Positions 1-8,611 of a stretch of 64,000 nucleotides of DNA are shown here, one piece after another. The position numbers and the translations under genes are program-made. The notes under the pieces are model-generated. The model saw nothing but the letters and a program-made list of their open reading frames with translations. It did no database searches and was not told the origin of the DNA. Origin of the DNA: Bacteroidales bacterium (GTDB taxonomy: Bacteria; Bacteroidota; Bacteroidia; Bacteroidales; UBA7960); contig PUKZ01000066.1 in the NCBI GenBank assembly GCA_003550725.1, positions 1 to 64,000 on the forward strand, given 5' to 3'. Positions within the stretch are counted from its first letter, which is position 1. Each line of letters starts with the position of its first letter.

Positions 1-1
1 G

Positions 2-112
2 ATTGTTGAAACCCTTTTAAATAACAGACCAAGAAAGCGATTAGATTATTTAACACCTAAAGAAAAATTAGAAAATTTATTGTTTAACAAGAAAGTTGCA
101 TTTGCAGCTTAA
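2..112 (+). pseudogene. C-terminal end of an IS30-family transposase, cut by the window edge
   Basis: The first 36 readable codons end in TAA at 110-112. They contain the stretch LLNNRPRKRLDYLTPKE, which matches the conserved C-terminus of IS30-family transposases (the integrase-type DDE enzyme of IS4351-like elements in Bacteroidota). The reading frame is open at the left edge, so the upstream part is missing from the window and I cannot tell whether the gene is intact. No clear terminal inverted repeat is visible downstream within 113-392. The family assignment rests on this short motif only. Confidence 0.7.
2..112 (+). mobile_element. Right end of an IS30-type insertion sequence (partial)
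   Basis: This is inferred from the transposase tail. The outer boundary should lie shortly after the stop codon at 112, but I could not identify the terminal inverted repeat or a target duplication without the left end. Confidence 0.45.
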
Positions 113-242
113 ATCTACGACAAATTAATAATAACTATTAAGACTTTAACCCTGTCAGATACATGTTTTCCTTACCAATCCGGTTAACAAACAATTTATG
201 CAACAAAAAACAAAGCAGAAAACACTTTAAAAATTATTGTAA

Positions 243-270
243 TTTGTTATACACGTTTTTTTTATTTTTG
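243..270 (+). promoter_or_regulatory. Bacteroidota-type promoter for the M23/T9SS gene
   Basis: TTTG at 243-246 is followed after 16 bases by TATTTTTG at 263-270, which fits the Bacteroidota -33/-7 consensus TTTG...TAnnTTTG. Transcription would start near 277 and leave a leader of about 115 bases before the ATG at 393. The call is motif-based in AT-rich DNA, so a chance match is possible. Confidence 0.5.
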
Positions 271-392
271 CACAGTTATCAAAATAATTTTATTACAAAC
301 AATTGGTTATATATATTTAAAATACACATTAACAATTAATAAAATATACTTTTCTATAATTATTATAAATATTAATATTAAATCCAGGTAAA

Positions 393-3002
393 ATGCAAAA
401 TTCATTACCAATAAAAATCAGGAAAAACATACTTATAATACTTGCATATTTGTTCTCTGTATCTGCTGTTTTAGGGCAAAATATATCATTGAACCACGCA
501 GGTCATATCATTATTGAAGAAGAAGCAATTGAAGAGGCTTCTTATTTCGAAAAAGAGGATAAAAAATTTATCCGTCTGGGTAAAAAAGTTTTTCAGGGCA
601 ATGGAATCTACAAAATAAAAAATGGTTATCTCACTCTTGAAGTTCAAGAAATTGCTACTCCTGCTGTTCTGAGATTATATGATGAATCCGGGGGAAAACA
701 ACACAAGATGCATTTCAACAGGGTATATAATCCTGTATTTTCGCCCTGTAAAAAACATATGTTATTTTTTGATGCACAAAACCTTGTTGCATTCAACACA
801 ATTGATTATTCAGTAAAAAAATTTCCGGGTTCTTCTGTTTTCTCTATAGATAGCCGGGGTAACCCTATTTTTTATGATGAAAAGAATAAACACATCAGGT
901 TAGGTGAATCAAAAGTTCCATTTGAAAACCAGCCACATGAGATTCTTGTTCAGCAGGATACTACTTATATATTTTCACGCCATAGTATATTTTCTATATA
1001 TCAAAAAGATCCTTATAAGATCCATGATATGGAGGGTACTTTCTTTCAGGCACGTATCCATAATGATGAGGTATATTTTGTAACCAAGCAAACTGAAAAA
1101 GAGCGGTTTGTGTTTACATTGTACCACCTATACGATCATGGATCAGTGTCTGTAGTTGACACAACTGTATATGAAAGAGAGATACGATCACTGAAGAATG
1201 GAGGCATTCCTTCACCACTAAAGTACGGGGAGAACTATAAACATCCCATAGGAAACAGTTATGGCGCTATTCAACAATACGGTGGATATCCATACCTGCA
1301 TGCCGGTGTTGATTTTTTAGGTGATGACTATGAAGATGTTTTTGCTGTTAAGGATGGCGTAGTAAAAGCCATTTTAACTACAAGCGGGGATCTGCATTGG
1401 CGCCTTGCAACTGCTAATGAAGATACACCGGAGAAAACAGAAGGATATCTTTATGCACACCTTATAGAAGAAACCATTCCGTTTACAACCGGTGATTCTG
1501 TTTATGCCGGCGAAGTGGTTGGCGAATTAGTACCATGGCCGGGATGGGATTTCACCCATATACATTTTGCCAGAATTAAAGACGAAGGAAATATATGGGA
1601 TGGAGCCTGGTGGACAACCAACAACCCACATGTTGATGTCTTAGAACTTATTGATACTACTCCACCAATATTTCGAAATGCCATAGACAACGACTTGCTC
1701 GCATTCAGAGATGAACACAACAACTACCTTGACCCTGAAGAGCTAGAAGGAAAAATAAGGATCATTTCAAAGATACATGACCTGGCAAATACCCACTGGA
1801 AAATAGATGTCTACAAAATTGGTTTTGAAGTGTATGATATTGAAGATCCCGATAGCCCCATTATAGAAAAAACATCTTTTGCATACGACTTTAAGCTAGA
1901 TACCTATATCACCGGTGAGTACGATAACATGATAAGGGAAACAATATACTCAAGAGATGAAACATGCTTTTCGATAGCAAACTACGACCAAAGGGAATAT
2001 TATCAAATTATCTCCAATACATCCGGTACAAAAGAGGTCAAAGAAGGTGATAAAGATATATTATTTGATACCAAAAAGTTTCCCAATGGCAAATATATTA
2101 TCCGGGTTTGGGCAATAGATGCATCTATGAATGAAGAATATGCCGATATGACAATCGAAATATATAACGAAGGACATATTCCAAAATATGATGTAATTTT
2201 CAAGGTGAAAGACAAAAACAATGAACCTGTTAAAGATGCCACCATTACTCTTAACGAACATACCAATGAGCCGGGAAACTATCATTTTTCAGATATCGAA
2301 CCCGGAACCTACTCTTATATTGTCGAAAAAGATGACTATGAAACTGTAGAAGAAGAGGTAGAAGTTGTTAATAAGGATGTTATAGAAGAGGTATATATGG
2401 ATATAATTACTCACGAAGTAACTTTTAAAGTTGATCTCACACGTGCTATCCACCATGGATTACTTGAAGGTTTTGACTGCGATGTTCATAGTATCAAAAT
2501 AACCGGAAGCATGCTTGATTGGGCCAAGCCGGGCAGCGACCCCGATAACCAGGTAATGGAAAAATCAAACAATGATCCTTTGGTTTATGGTATAGTACAC
2601 CACCTCGAAACAGGAAGCTATGACTACAAATACTACTCTGATTTGCTGGGAGATGGCTTTGATGGTGCCGAATGGAAAGACGGCGACAACAGGATGATAG
2701 AAGTTTATGAAGATATGCTCGTTGAAGATATGTTTGGACCTGATGACCTGCAAGTTATAAAATCTGATGATATAAACATATCGGTATATCCAAACCCCGC
2801 AAACAACAATCTATTTGTAAAATCGAAAAAAAATATTAAAAACATAAAAATACTCGGCATGCATGGCCAAACAATAATTACAGAGCCTGTAAACAATATG
2901 CAATACGAACTAGATGTATCAGGCCTCCATAATGGGTTATACTTTATCAGGATACATACAAGCAGCGGTATAAGTACCAAAAAAATACAAATAGCTAAAT
3001 AA
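393..3002 (+). CDS. Secreted M23-family metallopeptidase-like protein with T9SS sorting domain
   Basis: The 869-residue protein starts with a signal peptide (hydrophobic run at about residues 12-28). Residues of roughly 285-400 form an M23/LytM-like domain: HAGVD places a zinc-type His303 and Asp307, and HIH places His389 and His391, so the HxxxD and HxH zinc signature is present. Around 600-680 lies a carboxypeptidase-regulatory-like beta domain (VKDATITLNE, then DIEPGTYSYIVEK). Around 685-800 lies an extra beta-sandwich-like segment of uncertain family. The last 75 residues (YPNPANNNLFV, then GLYFIRI) are a type A T9SS sorting domain, so the protein should be exported by Sec, moved across the outer membrane by T9SS and anchored or released there. 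Peptidoglycan or peptide cleavage is inferred from the M23 fold; the true substrate is unknown. It stands alone, with the T9SS gene porT about 21 kb downstream. Confidence 0.85.
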   Translation: MQNSLPIKIRKNILIILAYLFSVSAVLGQNISLNHAGHIIIEEEAIEEASYFEKEDKKFIRLGKKVFQGNGIYKIKNGYLTLEVQEIATPAVLRLYDESGGKQHKMHFNRVYNPVFSPCKKHMLFFDAQNLVAFNTIDYSVKKFPGSSVFSIDSRGNPIFYDEKNKHIRLGESKVPFENQPHEILVQQDTTYIFSRHSIFSIYQKDPYKIHDMEGTFFQARIHNDEVYFVTKQTEKERFVFTLYHLYDHGSVSVVDTTVYEREIRSLKNGGIPSPLKYGENYKHPIGNSYGAIQQYGGYPYLHAGVDFLGDDYEDVFAVKDGVVKAILTTSGDLHWRLATANEDTPEKTEGYLYAHLIEETIPFTTGDSVYAGEVVGELVPWPGWDFTHIHFARIKDEGNIWDGAWWTTNNPHVDVLELIDTTPPIFRNAIDNDLLAFRDEHNNYLDPEELEGKIRIISKIHDLANTHWKIDVYKIGFEVYDIEDPDSPIIEKTSFAYDFKLDTYITGEYDNMIRETIYSRDETCFSIANYDQREYYQIISNTSGTKEVKEGDKDILFDTKKFPNGKYIIRVWAIDASMNEEYADMTIEIYNEGHIPKYDVIFKVKDKNNEPVKDATITLNEHTNEPGNYHFSDIEPGTYSYIVEKDDYETVEEEVEVVNKDVIEEVYMDIITHEVTFKVDLTRAIHHGLLEGFDCDVHSIKITGSMLDWAKPGSDPDNQVMEKSNNDPLVYGIVHHLETGSYDYKYYSDLLGDGFDGAEWKDGDNRMIEVYEDMLVEDMFGPDDLQVIKSDDINISVYPNPANNNLFVKSKKNIKNIKILGMHGQTIITEPVNNMQYELDVSGLHNGLYFIRIHTSSGISTKKIQIAK

Positions 3003-3075
3003 TTTTGATATAATTGCCCTAGTTGAAGTTTTATAATTACCCTGCTCAATCCCGGTAGAAAACTGCAAAAAAGTA

Positions 3076-3095
3076 GATAATTATTGATAATTATC
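3076..3095. repeat. AT-rich perfect inverted repeat behind the M23/T9SS gene
   Basis: GATAATTAT (3076-3084) and ATAATTATC (3087-3095) are perfectly complementary with a 2-base centre, about 75 bases after the stop codon. There is no following T-run, so it is a weak terminator candidate or an incidental palindrome. Confidence 0.4.
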
Positions 3096-3258
3096 CTAAC
3101 CGTCAATAGTATACTTAATTACTGAACATACGGTTTATATAAAAAATTCAAAAACAAACCCAACCTGAAATTTAAAAAAAAACAATTCAAAAAAGCCAAC
3201 AAAAATTTGTTTAACAATAATTATCTTTGATTAACATTTTCTTGTTTTAAAACATGAT

Positions 3259-3304
3259 AGTGACGGGTAACGAGTGACGGGTGACGAGTGACGGGTGACG
3301 GGTC
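3259..3304. repeat. Three tandem 14-bp units, AGTGACGGGTRACG
   Basis: Units lie at 3259-3272, 3273-3286 and 3287-3300, followed by GGTC. Unit 1 has A and units 2 and 3 have G at position 11. Each unit is itself made of two related 7-mers (GTGACGG/GTGACGA type). The tract is markedly GC-richer than its surroundings and lies about 100 bases before the NAD(P)HX repair gene. The rest of 3003-3399 holds the AT palindrome and otherwise featureless AT-rich DNA. Confidence 0.85.
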
Positions 3305-3399
3305 AATAAAGCGTTAACCGCCACTAAAAATTTAGATAATAAAACATTAAGGTGTAAATCATTGTAAGTAAAAACAGATTAATAACCTATGTTATTCAA

Positions 3400-4920
3400 A
3401 TGAAAATATTAAATTCTGATCAAATTCGTGAAGCTGATTCCTATACAATTAAAAATGAACCTATTGAATCGATAGATTTAATGGAACGTGCATCTTACGC
3501 TTGTTATAAATGGATCAAACGCAATTTAAAGAAAAAAAAGAAGATACAAGTTTTTTGCGGTATGGGTAATAATGGCGGAGATGGCTTAGCAATAGCCAGA
3601 ATGCTTGGGGGAACGGGATATGAAGTTTCTGTATTCATAATAAACCATACCCAAAAAGGCTCTAAAGACTTTCAAATTAATGAAGAAAGGTTAAAAAAAG
3701 TACGGGGAATAAAAATCCATTATATAAACCAGGAATCTTCCCTGCCCAAAATTGAAAAAGAAGCAATTGTTATTGACGCTATATTCGGCTCAGGTTTGAA
3801 AAGACCGCTTGAAGGTTTCATTGCCTCTATAGTACATCATATAAATAGTTCGGCAACTATTATAGTATCTATAGATTTTCCAAGCGGATTGTTTTGTGAT
3901 AATAACAGTGAAAATATTGAAAAAAACATTATCAGAGCCAGTTACACTTTAACATTTCAAGTGCCCAAACTATCATTCATGTTTCCTGAAAACAATAAAT
4001 ATGTTGGCAAGTGGTATATTTTGGATATAGGTTTACACCGGGACTTTTTAAATGACATTGATTCAAATAAACACCTTGTTTTAAAAGAAGATATTGAATA
4101 TATACACAAAAGCCGCGACAAGTTTTCTCACAAAGGCAATTATGGACATGGATTATTAATAAGCGGCAGCTATGGTAAAATGGGCGCAGCTATACTGGCA
4201 TCCAGGGGTGCCTTACGATCCGGCATAGGTCTGCTTACAACACATATTCCAAGATGTGGATATCAGATTATTCAATCAAGCGTTCCCGAAGCAATGTGTA
4301 GTATTGATGACAATGAAACCATCTTTACCGGGGTTAAAGACATTGGGGTCTATAGTGCAATAGGTATAGGTCCTGGCTTAGGAACTGATGAAAATACTGA
4401 GGCGGGGTTAAAGTTATTAATACAAAATTATTCGGCACCAATGGTATTAGATGCAGATGCTTTGAACATATTAGCCAACAACCCTACATGGTTATCTTTT
4501 TTACCAAAGGGCTCTGTAATTACTCCACATATAAAAGAGTTTGAAAGAATTACTGGCAAATCCAGCAACAGTTACGAGCAAATGCAAAAAGCTCTTGAAC
4601 TCGCTTTCCGTTACCAAATTTTTATAATTTTAAAAGGTGCGCATACATTAACTGCTTTCCCTGACGGCAGATCATATTTTAATTCGTCAGGAAATCCCGG
4701 TATGGCTACCGGGGGAACCGGCGATGTATTAACAGGGATCATATTAGGATTACTTACCCAGGGTTATCTACCTTCTGAAGCAACAGTAGCCGGAGTTTAC
4801 CTGCACGGATTAGCAGCCGATATTGCAGCCCGACGTAAAGGATATGAAGCTCTTTTGCCAGGAGACATTGTAGAAAGTTATTACAAAGCAGTTAAAAAAA
4901 CATTTTCTTATGTGAACTGA
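3400..4920 (+). CDS. nnr: Bifunctional NAD(P)H-hydrate epimerase / ADP-dependent (S)-NAD(P)H-hydrate dehydratase
   Basis: This 506-residue fusion repairs hydrated NADH and NADPH. The N-terminal YjeF_N epimerase half (about 1-215) interconverts R and S forms. The C-terminal ribokinase-like half (about 225-505) dehydrates the S form using ADP. Visible signatures are MKILNSDQIREAD at the start, the glycine-rich loop GMGNNGGDG (residues 54-62), and GGTGDVLTG with Asp442 at the nucleotide site of the dehydratase. Length and domain order match the usual bacterial fusion. The start ATG at 3400 is the first in frame and gives the normal family N-terminus. It appears to be a single-gene unit. Confidence 0.95.
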   Translation: MKILNSDQIREADSYTIKNEPIESIDLMERASYACYKWIKRNLKKKKKIQVFCGMGNNGGDGLAIARMLGGTGYEVSVFIINHTQKGSKDFQINEERLKKVRGIKIHYINQESSLPKIEKEAIVIDAIFGSGLKRPLEGFIASIVHHINSSATIIVSIDFPSGLFCDNNSENIEKNIIRASYTLTFQVPKLSFMFPENNKYVGKWYILDIGLHRDFLNDIDSNKHLVLKEDIEYIHKSRDKFSHKGNYGHGLLISGSYGKMGAAILASRGALRSGIGLLTTHIPRCGYQIIQSSVPEAMCSIDDNETIFTGVKDIGVYSAIGIGPGLGTDENTEAGLKLLIQNYSAPMVLDADALNILANNPTWLSFLPKGSVITPHIKEFERITGKSSNSYEQMQKALELAFRYQIFIILKGAHTLTAFPDGRSYFNSSGNPGMATGGTGDVLTGIILGLLTQGYLPSEATVAGVYLHGLAADIAARRKGYEALLPGDIVESYYKAVKKTFSYVN

Positions 4921-4958
4921 TTTTTTTTTAGTTAATTGCTTAATTATCATTTAAATCA

Positions 4959-4989
4959 TTGTATTTTTAATTATCATTTATTATTTTTG
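4959..4989 (+). promoter_or_regulatory. Candidate promoter for the SlyD-like FKBP gene
   Basis: TTG at 4959-4961 and TATTTTTG at 4982-4989 are separated by 20 bases, as expected for a Bacteroidota promoter. A start near 4996 would place the hairpin at 5013-5040 inside the leader of the FKBP gene rather than only at the 3' end of the upstream gene. Confidence 0.5.
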
Positions 4990-5012
4990 CCAATAATATC
5001 AAATAATCAATC

Positions 5013-5040
5013 CGGGACTTGCTTATTAGAAAAAGTCCCG
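5013..5040 (+). terminator. Hairpin with following T-rich tract between nnr and the FKBP gene
   Basis: CGGGACT (5013-5019) pairs perfectly with AGTCCCG (5034-5040) over a 14-base loop and is followed by TTATTTTTAAC. It looks like a rho-independent terminator for the upstream gene. Because a good promoter motif lies at 4959-4989, it could instead act as an attenuator or stabilising hairpin in the leader of the FKBP gene, whose ATG is 26 bases further on. Confidence 0.65.
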
Positions 5041-5065
5041 TTATTTTTAACAAAAAAACATAATC

Positions 5066-5596
5066 ATGACCCAAACACCTTTCAAAGTAGTACAAGTTGT
5101 TTACGAATTACGTGCAGGAGATTCCGGAGGTGATGTAATAGAAAAAGTCACTCAAGAAAAGCCGGCTGAATTTTTACTGGGAGCTGGAAAACTTATTGAT
5201 GAATTTGAAAAGCAAGTTAGTGACCTGAAAGAAGGTGAAAATTTTGAATTTCAAATTGATAGTGATAATGCTTATGGACAAGTAAAAGAAGAAGCCAAGG
5301 TTGATTTACCTATTACAGCTTTTCAAATTGACGGAAAAATACCCGAAGATTTGCTGCAACCTGGTAAAATCCTACCCATGAAAGATCAGCAAGGAAATCC
5401 GCTTTACGGCAGAGTTGTTGAAGTGCAAGATGAAAAGGTAAAAATGGACTTCAACCATCCATTAGCAGGTATAGATCTCTATTTTAAGGGAGAGGTTATT
5501 TCTACTCGTAAGCCAACTAAAAATGAAATTGAAAATAAGAAGATAGAAGGAGAAGACGAAGAAAAAGGCGAGAATAAAGAAGAAAGCTCGCAATAA
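5066..5596 (+). CDS. SlyD-like FKBP-type peptidyl-prolyl cis-trans isomerase
   Basis: The 176-residue protein has the SlyD arrangement: a split FKBP domain with an inserted IF chaperone domain. Typical pieces are FLLGAGKLIDEFEKQVSDLKEG (FKBP core, residues about 33-54), the DNAYGQ segment near 70, an insert of about 55 residues including GKILPMKDQQGNPLYGRVVEV, and the closing FNHPLAGIDLYFKGEV (about 131-147). It should accelerate proline isomerisation and hold unfolded chains in the cytoplasm, as no signal peptide is present. The tail from about 155 is very rich in Glu and Lys and lacks the histidine-rich metal-binding tail of E. coli SlyD, so a nickel role is not supported. Confidence 0.88.
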   Translation: MTQTPFKVVQVVYELRAGDSGGDVIEKVTQEKPAEFLLGAGKLIDEFEKQVSDLKEGENFEFQIDSDNAYGQVKEEAKVDLPITAFQIDGKIPEDLLQPGKILPMKDQQGNPLYGRVVEVQDEKVKMDFNHPLAGIDLYFKGEVISTRKPTKNEIENKKIEGEDEEKGENKEESSQ

Positions 5597-5701
5597 ACTA
5601 TACAGGAGGTACCGTCAGATAACATACTAAAATCTTGTCAATACATAATTGAGAATATTTTTACTTATAGTTAACAACCCGGTATTTTTTTAACTTCCTT
5701 A

Positions 5702-6196
5702 TTAGTTTTTCAGGTTTTTTATTTTATGCATTTTACATGACGTTTTAATGGATAATATATGTAATGTAACGCTTGTGGCAATAACCATTAATATAATTCT
5801 TATCCATAACGCCGTAACAACAAAAAAGGCACTAAAGCATATAGTTGACCACAGCAAAACAAGGGTATAGATCTTAATTTTAAGAGGTATACCCTTTTTT
5901 TCGCGATAATCATGCAAATACTCACCAAAAAATCTGTTTGTTATTAACCAGATGTAAAATTTTCTGGAGCTTTTAGCATAAAAATATGCAGCCAATAATA
6001 AAAATGGTGTTGTGGGTAATAATGGTACGACAATTCCCAATAACCCCAAACCCACAGCAATGCTACCTAACGAAACATATAACCATCTTTGAAAGGGCTT
6101 TAAATCAGTTCCGAACGAATAGTTTTGTCTCTGACAATCAATATTATAATCAATAAATTCTTTCCCTGATTTATCTCTATTATTGTTTTTGACCAT
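5702..6196 (-). CDS. DUF454 (YbaN-type) inner membrane protein
   Basis: The 164-residue protein has three or four hydrophobic segments (about 35-62, 65-75, 112-132 and 134-150). It contains the family core GIVVPLLPTTPFLLLAAYFYAKSS and a following TNRFFGEYLHDYRE. This is the DUF454/YbaN family, small inner-membrane proteins of unknown biochemical function. It begins 4 bases after the end of purL on the same strand, so the two are probably co-transcribed. Nothing in the sequence links it functionally to purine synthesis. Confidence 0.85.
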   Translation of the reverse strand: MVKNNNRDKSGKEFIDYNIDCQRQNYSFGTDLKPFQRWLYVSLGSIAVGLGLLGIVVPLLPTTPFLLLAAYFYAKSSRKFYIWLITNRFFGEYLHDYREKKGIPLKIKIYTLVLLWSTICFSAFFVVTALWIRIILMVIATSVTLHILSIKTSCKMHKIKNLKN

Positions 6197-6200
6197 TTAA

Positions 6201-8438
6201 CTACTGCTTTGGTTCCATCATATCATGTATCACATTATCATATAGGGCGGCCAGATCCGCGATAGAGCCATAACTTTCTCCATCAATTATAAGCTCACTT
6301 CCCTCCACTTCACCAAGCAATGAAAATTCTACATCAGAATTAGCTACCATATTAATAAACGATTCTTCTTTACCGGGATTAACGGAAACCACCACACGGC
6401 TTTGTGACTCACCAAACAGAAAAGCATCTTTACGAACAGACTCGTCTGTTTCTATATTAAATCCAAGAGTATTATCCTTTGCTGATTCTAATAGTGTAAC
6501 AAAAAGGCCGCCATCGGCAACATCATGAGCTGATTCAATAAAACCTTCCCTGATCAGGTTTTTTATAAGCGTTTGTAAATCATATTCTTCGTCAATATCA
6601 AAGTATGGTGCGGGTGAATTCCTGATTTTATGCCATTGGCAAAGATACTCCGAGCAATTGATATCTTCACGTGATTTACCAAGTAAAAATATCAAGTCTC
6701 CACTTCTTTTGAAACTTAAACCCGTAAGATGTTTTTTATTTTCGAGTATTCCGATCATTCCAATTACAGGTGTTGGAAATACTGGCACTTCCTTGTTATT
6801 CAAGGTACTCTGGTTGTAAAAACTGACATTTCCTCCTGTTACCGGGGTACTGAATTTTTCACAAGCTTTTGACATTCCTTTTATCGAATTAACAAATTGC
6901 CAGTATACTTCAGGATTATAAGGATTTCCAAAATTCAAGCAATTAGTAACAGCCAGGGGTTGCCCACCTGAGCAAACTATATTCCTGGCAGCTTCAGATA
7001 CAGCAATTGCAGCTCCCTGAAAGGGATCGGAGTTTACATACCTGGAATTACAATCAACTGTCATCAAAAGAGCTTTATCTGTTCCTTTTAGATTTACCGA
7101 AGCAGAATCACAGTTGATATTGGTTGTCATATTTTTAGTCCCTACCATTGTATCATACTGTTCGGCAACCCATTGCTTAGAAGCATTATTATGGTTTTTC
7201 AACATAAACCTGGCTACTTCTTTAAAATCAGAGGGTATATTAACAGAATCAATTGTAAACTTTTTATTTTCAGCAAAATATGCAGGCTCCTTGTACTCTC
7301 TGTTATAAACAGGAGCTCCGCCGCCAAGCACAAGAGAATTGGCCGAAACTTCGGCCACCAGCTTATCATTCATATAATAACGTAAAACATCACCCTCTAT
7401 AACATGCCCTATTTGCACGCAATTCAACTCCCACTTCTCGAAAACATTCAACACCTCATGCTCCCGGCCTTTTTTCACAACCAACAACATTCGCTCCTGC
7501 GATTCCGACAATAATATTTCAAAGGGCTCCATATTCTTCTGGCGTAAAGGTACTTTATCAAGATATATTTCCATGCCATGTTCCCCTTTTGCCGACATCT
7601 CAGAAGTAGAACAGGTTATACCGGCAGCCCCCATATCTTGCATACCCACAACAGCACCTGTTTTAATTACTTCAAGAGTAGCCTCCAACAAAAGCTTTTC
7701 CTGGAAAGGATCGCCCACCTGAACGGCCGGTATCTTATCTGCCGATGCCTCCGTAATATCCTCTGATGCAAATGTGGCACCATGAATTCCGTCTTTCCCG
7801 GTAGAAGAACCAACAATAAACACCGGATTCCCGGCTCCTTTTGAAATAGCAGATATAGTATTGCCTTTTTTTACAATTCCAACCGACATTGCATTAACCA
7901 AAGGATTGGCATTGTAACACTCATCGAAAAATACCTCTCCACCAACAACAGGTACACCAAAAGCATTACCATAATCACCAATCCCTTTTACCACATACTT
8001 AAACAACCATTTGGTTTTGTCAATCTCAGGATCTCCAAATCGCAATGAATTTAGTTGTGCTATAGGTCTGGCTCCCATGGTAAAAATATCCCTGTTGATC
8101 CCTCCTACCCCGGTTGCAGCACCCTGGTATGGCTCTAATGCTGATGGATGATTGTGAGATTCTATCTTAAAAGCACAAGCTAAACCTTCACCCAAATCAA
8201 CTAAACCGGCATTCTCATCCCCGGCCTCTGCAAGTAAATGAGAACCTTTGCGTGGTAATGTCTTAATCCACTTTATCGAGTTTTTGTATGAGCAATGTTC
8301 TGACCACATTACCGAATAAATACTTAACTCGGTAAAATTAGGCTCACGACCAAGAATTTCTTTAATACGATAATACTCCTCGGGTAAAAGCCCTAAATTT
8401 TTTGCTGTTTCCAAATTTTTAGATGACGTTATTTCCAT
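6201..8438 (-). CDS. purL: Phosphoribosylformylglycinamidine synthase, PurL subunit (small form)
   Basis: PurL converts FGAR, ATP and ammonia (delivered by PurQ, with PurS in the complex) to FGAM in purine synthesis. From the chosen start the protein is 745 residues, the normal size of the small PurL. The synthase signature WSEHCSYKNS with the catalytic histidine lies near residue 50, and KIESHNHPSALEPYQGAATG lies near 90. Two AIRS-like halves repeat the ATP-grasp-free fold. The frame is open to an ATG at 8474, but a TATTTTTG promoter element at 8464-8471 overlaps those first codons and the family N-terminus matches MEITSSKNLETAKNLG, so I place the start at 8438. No purS or purQ gene is in the window. 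Confidence 0.93.
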   Translation of the reverse strand: MEITSSKNLETAKNLGLLPEEYYRIKEILGREPNFTELSIYSVMWSEHCSYKNSIKWIKTLPRKGSHLLAEAGDENAGLVDLGEGLACAFKIESHNHPSALEPYQGAATGVGGINRDIFTMGARPIAQLNSLRFGDPEIDKTKWLFKYVVKGIGDYGNAFGVPVVGGEVFFDECYNANPLVNAMSVGIVKKGNTISAISKGAGNPVFIVGSSTGKDGIHGATFASEDITEASADKIPAVQVGDPFQEKLLLEATLEVIKTGAVVGMQDMGAAGITCSTSEMSAKGEHGMEIYLDKVPLRQKNMEPFEILLSESQERMLLVVKKGREHEVLNVFEKWELNCVQIGHVIEGDVLRYYMNDKLVAEVSANSLVLGGGAPVYNREYKEPAYFAENKKFTIDSVNIPSDFKEVARFMLKNHNNASKQWVAEQYDTMVGTKNMTTNINCDSASVNLKGTDKALLMTVDCNSRYVNSDPFQGAAIAVSEAARNIVCSGGQPLAVTNCLNFGNPYNPEVYWQFVNSIKGMSKACEKFSTPVTGGNVSFYNQSTLNNKEVPVFPTPVIGMIGILENKKHLTGLSFKRSGDLIFLLGKSREDINCSEYLCQWHKIRNSPAPYFDIDEEYDLQTLIKNLIREGFIESAHDVADGGLFVTLLESAKDNTLGFNIETDESVRKDAFLFGESQSRVVVSVNPGKEESFINMVANSDVEFSLLGEVEGSELIIDGESYGSIADLAALYDNVIHDMMEPKQ

Positions 8439-8463
8439 TAGGTTTTCAATTTTAAAATCAGAA

Positions 8464-8471
8464 CAAAAATA
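8464..8471 (-). promoter_or_regulatory. Candidate -7 element for purL
   Basis: Reading the minus strand, TATTTTTG occurs here, 25 bases before the ATG at 8438. It lies inside the longer possible reading frame and therefore argues for the shorter start. No convincing -33 element is seen at ideal spacing, although a TTG lies further upstream. Confidence 0.4.
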
Positions 8472-8611
8472 CATAAGTTATACAAATTTGCTCGAAAATT
8501 TTCGAATCATTTCAACTTAAAATAGAATTAACTAATATTGTTAAATATTTCTATTAAGAAAATCACTGATTGTTTATAGAATGTTTTTTCGCCTTTTTAA
8601 TTATCTATTTT

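Noticed and set aside
4936-5133. 65-codon plus-strand frame overlapping the FKBP start
   Set aside because: It crosses the hairpin and overlaps the real gene in another frame; its composition is AT-driven and no family fits.
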